NCBI GenBank assembly: GCA_031383405.1 | Contig: JANMZO010000184.1 | Span: 1-36,152, forward strand | Length of the DNA: 36,152 bases | Origin: JANMZO01 sp031383405 | GTDB lineage: Bacteria; Actinomycetota; Acidimicrobiia; Acidimicrobiales; JANYDT01 | Reading direction: 5' to 3' | Part shown: positions 32,479 through 36,152 of the stretch, piece by piece | Layout of the letters: the number at the start of each line of letters is the position of its first letter | Position numbering within the stretch: the stretch's first letter is position 1 | The notes under the pieces: model-generated | Databases searched by the model: none | Seen by the model: only the letters and a program-made list of their open reading frames with translations | What the model was told of the DNA's origin: nothing | Position numbers and translations under genes: made by a program

Positions 32479-32507
32479 CAAAGGTTCAAGTCCCCCCTTC
32501 GACACCA
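32479..32507 (+). other. tRNA 3'-end fragment, possible attachment site
   Basis: GGTTCAAGTCC (32483-32493) is the T-arm loop and 3' stem consensus of a tRNA. It is followed by CCCCTTCGACACCA, an acceptor strand ending in an encoded CCA (32505-32507). About 72 nt upstream, where the 5' acceptor half (GTCGAAG) should be, there is instead the 3' end of a protein gene, so only the 3' part of a tRNA is present. Such fragments are typical of att sites left by integration into tRNA genes. Confidence 0.55.
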
Positions 32508-32523
32508 GTTTTGGGCAGTATTT

Positions 32524-32546
32524 CCGTAGGTCTCAGAGACTTACGG
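32524..32546. repeat. 23-bp imperfect palindrome next to tRNA fragment
   Basis: CCGTAGGTCTC (32524-32534) and GAGACTTACGG (32536-32546) are inverted arms around a single A with one mismatch. It lies 17 bp after the tRNA-like CCA. It could be a recombinase or regulator site; no T-run follows. Confidence 0.6.
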
Positions 32547-32971
32547 GGGTTGTGGGTAACTCGAATGGCGCGCCATCTGTCATCAATTTGCCAGCAGCTG
32601 AGCCTGATTGACGCATGGTCCGACGAGGGTGGGCCTCAATCGTCTTTCAGATGCAAACGCGGATCGTGCCGGCTGGACAGTTCACCGCAACCTTCTTTCT
32701 GGGTCCGATCGAAGCTTCAGATCCGAGTGGTGGGGTCTTGTCGCGTGTCGCGGCTTGGACCGAAAGGACAGGCAAATAGTGTTCGGCGCATCCGATCCGT
32801 CGCCCGTTCGGGGTTTGTAGTGTGGTCAAGCCGTTGGACCGAATTGACCGGGCTGTTGCGTTGACCGTGCTGCAGAGCGCCGTGTGCGACGCGTTGTTGG
32901 TCTTCGGCGCGTCGAACATCGACATCGCGACTAAGCCTGAGAAAGCGCAGGGGATGTCGGAACGCGACCAG
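32547..32971. other. Region without a confident gene
   Basis: No recognisable gene. A plus-strand frame has a 42-codon piece (32651-32779) and, after its stop, a second piece from GTG 32822 to TGA 32986 (DRAVALTVLQSAVCDALLVF...). These look more protein-like than chance but match no family. The second overlaps the decayed cyclase on the other strand. Probably decayed DNA. Confidence 0.3.
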
Positions 32972-33402
32972 CTATCGCTTTTTTGAAGGAGCGGCGGTCT
33001 GAATGGCGGCCACGGGGTCACGGCTGCCGAGCTCGTGCAGCACGAAGGCCACGAGCTCGTCGCGGCTCATCGCCGCACCGACGTGCATCGCGTCGGCGCG
33101 CTCGGCCTTCCCGTTGTCGCCGAGCAACCTCTCACGCGCGTCGACGCGCATCCGAGCGAACTGTGGCGGACCGGGCGCGGGGTGATGGGCGTCGAGGTGG
33201 CCGCCATGCCGTCGCCGCCGGTCGAGAAGATGTGCCCGCCACGGCCTTTAACAGCGTCACGGAGGATGGCGTCGTGACGGGCCAAGGCATCATCCATCCG
33301 CGCCGGATGCGTGTCCCACAGGCGAGTCGAACCCTCGATGTCCGTGAACAGGAACGTCACCGTCCCCGACGGTGCTTGTCCCAATCTGCTCCCCTGCACC
33401 AC
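32972..33402 (-). pseudogene. Cyclase paralog with central deletion
   Basis: The first 65 or so codons give SGTVTFLFTDIEGSTRLWDT through GGHIFSTGGDGMAA, the start of a class III cyclase with both metal Asp residues. The frame then breaks. In another frame the DNA reads QFARMRVDARERLLGDNGKA and ERADAMHVGAAMSRDELVAF, then VLHELGS, ending at TAG 32972-32974. This resembles the C-terminal end of cyclase-ATPase regulators (a DExVAxxL helix). The NRAAR half of the cyclase, the ATPase and the repeats are all missing. Sequence details differ from the 2531 family, so it derives from a separate paralog. The stretch 33403-33695 holds no gene I can recognise. Confidence 0.6.
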
Positions 33403-33695
33403 GAGAAGTATCTTAGGTCACCGCGACCGGCAACGCATCCGCCCGACGTGTCACACGCTTACGTCCTGACCCTCAAAATGCTCCGAGGCTGGGTCATCGC
33501 GATGCCCGCGCCGAGGCTTGATCGTGAGCAAGTGCAAAATGGGCGACCCTTCGGAACTCCTGCGACAACTTTGCCGACGATCGGTCATGCTGCGCCGTCA
33601 CTCTGGCGTCGCTACGGTCGCATTGCCCGCTCGTAAGGGCCGTTATCGCGCACCCATTTATTGTGGGCGAGCCAAGATCCTGACAAACTCCCGAA

Positions 33696-34377
33696 GTGAC
33701 GAGTCTTCCTGTCCTTTCGAGGTCTGATGATGTATTCCTGCTGCGTCTCGGCGATGGAGAGAATTCATTCAACCGGGTTTGGATCGACGCTTTCCTAACA
33801 GCCCTGGTTGAGTTGGACGCGGTCGAGGGCCCTCGTTCCCTCGTCCTCGTTGGGGAAGGAAAGTTCTTTTCGAATGGTATGGACCTAGGGTATCTGTTTA
33901 GCGGCACTGAAGACGTTGCGTCGTTCGTCGGAGATGTGTACCGATTACTCGCAAAGGTCCTCGCGGCACCGTTCCGACTATCTCGGCAATCAACGGCCAC
34001 GCCTTTGCTGGTGGAGCGATGTTGGCACTCGCCTGTGACCGGAGGCTTCTTCGACAAGACCGAGGCTTCATCTGTATCAACGAGGTATCGATCGGCCTAA
34101 CCCTCGCCGAAGGGCCATGGGCTCTTATTCGCTCCAAACTCCCACCACAAACAGCACACATCGCCGTCACCGCGGCACACCGGTTTGGCGGCACAGCAGC
34201 CATCCAAGCCGGGATGGTAGACAGTGTTTCGTCCGCAGAAGACCTTGAGCGGGCTGCGATCGCGTTAACAGCATCGCTGGCCAACACTGCGGGCCGGTAC
34301 TGGGACGACTGAAGGCAACCATCTACACCGACGCGCTCGACCTCTTGGATCGAGCAGAGCTACCGCCGCCGGAATAG
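33696..34377 (+). pseudogene. Enoyl-CoA hydratase/isomerase gene with two frameshifts
   Basis: Three frames read in succession give one complete crotonase-family protein of about 227 residues. The first is GENSFNRVWIDAFLTALVEL and LVLVGEGKFFSNGMDLGYLF. The second, from about 33977, is TISAINGHAFAGGAMLALAC and VSIGLTLAEGPWALI. The third, from about 34300, is VLGRLKATIYTDALDLLDRA then ELPPPE and TAG 34375-34377. Each shift is explained by one missing C, in TTC(C)CG near 33974 and GGC(C)CGG near 34300. The frames otherwise have no stops, so this may be a real gene with sequencing errors. The fold would hydrate or isomerise enoyl-CoA; typical catalytic Glu positions are not clear. Confidence 0.7.
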
Positions 34378-34555
34378 CCGCCCTGTAACCGGCGCTGTGC
34401 GGTGGACGTCAGCCCGCTCGGCTCGGGCCGATATGCAGTGCGACGATGTCGCCAAGTGAGAACGGCGGAAAGGTCTCCAGAGCAACGACTTCTTTTTGAT
34501 CGTCGGCCGGGTTGACACTCGACATGGGAGAACATTCGCAGAGTACGCTGCGCAG

Positions 34556-35005
34556 ATGCGCTACATGATTTATGTAACCATCGCTGCCGGCCAAGGGCCG
34601 AAGGCCACGTTGGACCTGCTGGGGATGACGGTGGCACTACCTGACGCGTTGTCGATGGGGATCACGTCGCGGGCCGTGTATGTTGCGCTCGATGGTCGCA
34701 CGAGCTTCCTTGTCGTTGAGGCCGATAATCCCTCAGGCATTCTTGAGCGATTTACGTCAATGATGCCTTGGGCCGAGGCGAAGGTGACACCGATCATGCT
34801 TTCCGAAGAAGCCGCGCCGGCGCTACGACCACCTGACCGCTCTGGGGCGCGGAGTGTGCCGGGCCGAGGCCGACCGTCTCGCCGCGCTCGTCCGCATCAC
34901 CCGGTCCAACCTCCGACCCGGGCTGGCCTGAGATGGCGTCCGGGATCGCACCGGCGACGTACCTGGCCATCACTGCTCCCCGCTACCGAATGGAGACACT
35001 CATGA
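34556..35005 (+). CDS. Small DUF3303/Dabb-like protein, C-terminal part doubtful
   Basis: The first 90 codons (MRYMIYVTIAAGQGPKATLD, AVYVALDGRTSFLVVEADNP, MMPWAEAKVTPIMLSEEAA) resemble the small ferredoxin-like-fold proteins of the DUF3303 type, with strand, helix, strand and a PWxxxxVxP motif. Such proteins are usually 90-110 residues. Here the frame goes on for 60 Arg/Pro/Ser-rich codons that look like wrong-frame sequence, while another frame (34834-34931, RYDHLTALGRGVCRAEADRL) looks more natural. A frameshift or a fused remnant near 34825 is likely. TACGCT lies 6 nt before the ATG. The final TGA overlaps the ATG of the next gene as ATGA. Between 34378 and 34543 nothing is seen. Confidence 0.45.
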   Translation: MRYMIYVTIAAGQGPKATLDLLGMTVALPDALSMGITSRAVYVALDGRTSFLVVEADNPSGILERFTSMMPWAEAKVTPIMLSEEAAPALRPPDRSGARSVPGRGRPSRRARPHHPVQPPTRAGLRWRPGSHRRRTWPSLLPATEWRHS

Positions 35006-35385
35006 ACGAACGACACCAACCCGCCATGCTCACCGCCGGGATCGTGGTCCTCGCCGCACTCGGCATCCTCAGCGTGCCGCTGGGCCTAGCCCCCGGGTTG
35101 GCGTTGTTGCCGATCGCGGTCGTGCTCGGCCTGAGTCAGCGGAGCAAGCTCGCGCAGTCACTCGACACCGACGGCGGCTCGGACCTCCGGCGGCGACGAC
35201 TCACGATCGCCACGATCCTCACCGCACTCCTTCCCGTCGTGTACCTCGTGAGCCTGCCTATCCTCGGCGACGACTGGGGCGCCGACGCGACCGTCGCATT
35301 CGGTCTGTGGTTCGGCGTCCTGATCACGGCGGTCTACTTCTTTATCGCCGGGTTCAACACGCCGAGGCGAGCGGGCGCCGGCTGA
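35002..35385 (+). CDS. Small integral membrane protein
   Basis: A 127-residue protein with hydrophobic segments at about residues 8-45 (two close helices, AGIVVLAALGILSVPLGLA and ALLPIAVVLGL), 67-87 (IATILTALLPVVYLVSLPIL) and 96-117 (FGLWFGVLITAVYFFIAG). Four transmembrane helices are predicted. Charged loops lie between helices 2 and 3 (SQRSKLAQ...LRRRR). No family is recognised. ATG 35002 is chosen over an in-frame ATG at 34933 because GGAGA lies 8 nt upstream and the first helix follows soon after. Confidence 0.6.
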   Translation: MNERHQPAMLTAGIVVLAALGILSVPLGLAPGLALLPIAVVLGLSQRSKLAQSLDTDGGSDLRRRRLTIATILTALLPVVYLVSLPILGDDWGADATVAFGLWFGVLITAVYFFIAGFNTPRRAGAG

Positions 35386-35410
35386 CCGTTCAGCGCACCG
35401 CCGATCCAAG

Positions 35411-35701
35411 TTGCGGTCGCAAGAATGTGCAGGGTCACCACGAGATCTTTCCAGTTCCGAAACCGACGCAATCGTTGCCGCATTCGATAACCACACCGAC
35501 GACAGTTACACCGTCATCGATTCCACGACACTCAAAGAGTTACGCGCCGCCGCAGCGGCACGACGCGAGGCAGACGCCCGTATCGAGGCGGCAGCTCTCG
35601 CGGCACACCGCGCTGGCCTGTCGTGGGGGACCATCGGCGTCCAACTCGGCATGACCCGCCAAGGCGCCCGCCAACGCTTCGAGGGGCTCGTGAACCACTA
35701 A
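35411..35701 (+). CDS. Small helix-turn-helix protein
   Basis: A 96-codon frame whose second half, AALAAHRAGLSWGTIGVQLG followed by MTRQGARQRFEGLV, is a sigma-region-4-like helix-turn-helix (WxxIGxxLGMTRQGARQRF) common in short actinobacterial DNA-associated proteins. The preceding ELRAAAAARREADARIEAAA is a helix or short coiled coil. The start is uncertain: TTG 35411 is the only usual start in frame, and no ribosome site or -10 is convincing. It may be a chromosomal or regulatory DNA-binding protein; target unknown. The following 226 bp, to 35927, hold nothing recognisable. Confidence 0.55.
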   Translation: MRSQECAGSPRDLSSSETDAIVAAFDNHTDDSYTVIDSTTLKELRAAAAARREADARIEAAALAAHRAGLSWGTIGVQLGMTRQGARQRFEGLVNH

Positions 35702-35927
35702 GCCGCCCAATCCGCACGCGGTTGACCGCAACCACAAATAGGCCCACTTGCATCGCGAAACTCGGGCCGATACCGAGTGGGTGCCTGTTGGGTCGGGATC
35801 GAATCCGCGAGCGAGGATGTGCGTCGATTCCGAGTGCCCGAACGTGTCGTGAGTGTCTTGGTTTCGAGGTTGCGGCGCAAGGGCGTCGAGGCGTAGAGTT
35901 CTGCCCTGACGCTGACTCGAGGCTGAA

Positions 35928-36152
35928 ATGACCGATCGACTTGTGGATATCAACGGGCACCCCACTTGGGTCGAGGACAGAGATCCGGGACGGGAAGGGC
36001 CTACGGTTCTCCTCCTCCACGGCGGACTCTCAAGCAGCGAAACCCTGCTCGATTCGATCGGCCCCGCTCTCGAAACGGACTATCGAGTGGTTGCGTTCGA
36101 CCGTCGCGGTCACGGTTACACCGCTGACACCGCCGAGCCGTTCCACTATCAG
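35928..36152 (+). CDS. Alpha/beta hydrolase, truncated by window end
   Basis: Only the first 75 codons are in the window. VDINGHPTWVEDRDPGREGP is followed by TVLLLHGGLSSSETLLDSIG, the HGG oxyanion-hole strand-loop of alpha/beta hydrolases, and then YRVVAFDRRGHGYTADTA, the DxRGHG block that precedes the nucleophile elbow. The catalytic Ser, Asp and His lie beyond the end. The ATG at 35928 is preceded by GAGG at about 7 nt spacing. Substrate cannot be judged. Confidence 0.75.
   Translation, partial: MTDRLVDINGHPTWVEDRDPGREGPTVLLLHGGLSSSETLLDSIGPALETDYRVVAFDRRGHGYTADTAEPFHYQ

Noticed and set aside
32437..32507. Complete tRNA gene
   Set aside because: The T-arm loop and CCA end are present, but no 5' acceptor strand (GTCGAAG), D-arm or anticodon arm can be found at the right distance. 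The T-stem itself pairs poorly.

Overview
This is a high-GC window from an actinobacterium. A member of class Acidimicrobiia or a relative is plausible, but no rRNA or other phylogenetic marker is present to prove it. The lineage is suggested by the GC-rich coding, the many leaderless starts (a TAnnnT-like -10 box 6-8 nt before ATG or GTG), the cyclase/STAND regulators, a PIG-L deacetylase of the mycothiol type, a LigD-type polymerase and a CaiB/BaiF CoA transferase. No complete tRNA, rRNA, CRISPR array, phage structural gene or transposase was seen.

Layout. 1-1.7 kb: a translationally coupled pair of small membrane proteins (-) and a DapB-like dehydrogenase (+). 1.8-6.15 kb: a PIN toxin/antitoxin pair, an intact 885-residue class III adenylate cyclase fused to a STAND ATPase, a decayed cyclase tail and a Phd/VapC pair. 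6.3-11.7 kb: patatin lipase, PIG-L deacetylase, a deleted cyclase copy, a cupin and an E. coli-type methionyl-tRNA synthetase. 11.9-16.1 kb: MazEF, an FAD-dependent oxidoreductase, a broken VapBC, an intact VapBC and a VapC remnant. 16.1-19.3 kb: an AAA ATPase with a nuclease-like tail, another cyclase remnant and a class-C beta-lactamase-family hydrolase. 19.3-24.3 kb: a near-perfect palindrome, MazEF, two more cyclase remnants, an orphan PIN toxin, a VapC remnant, a hydrolase remnant, a glycosyltransferase and VapBC. 24.4-32.5 kb: mostly intact metabolic genes (LigD-type polymerase, secreted protein, SMP-30 lactonase, two-domain CoA transferase, ABC-F ATPase, hypothetical). 32.5-36.15 kb: a tRNA 3'-end fragment, a palindrome, another deleted cyclase, a twice-frameshifted enoyl-CoA hydratase, small proteins and the start of an alpha/beta hydrolase that runs off the window.

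Two themes stand out. First, toxin-antitoxin density: about seven recognisable type II modules plus three remnants lie within about 22 kb. Second, a graveyard of cyclase-STAND-TPR regulators: one intact gene and at least five remnants at separate places, several of which kept both ends of the protein while losing the central ATPase. Together with dispersed short repeats, palindromes and a tRNA fragment, this marks 1.7-24.3 kb and 32.5-33.4 kb as a rearranging accessory region set among ordinary genes. The intact cyclase probably links ligand or protein sensing to cAMP. Its relation to the toxin modules is only positional.
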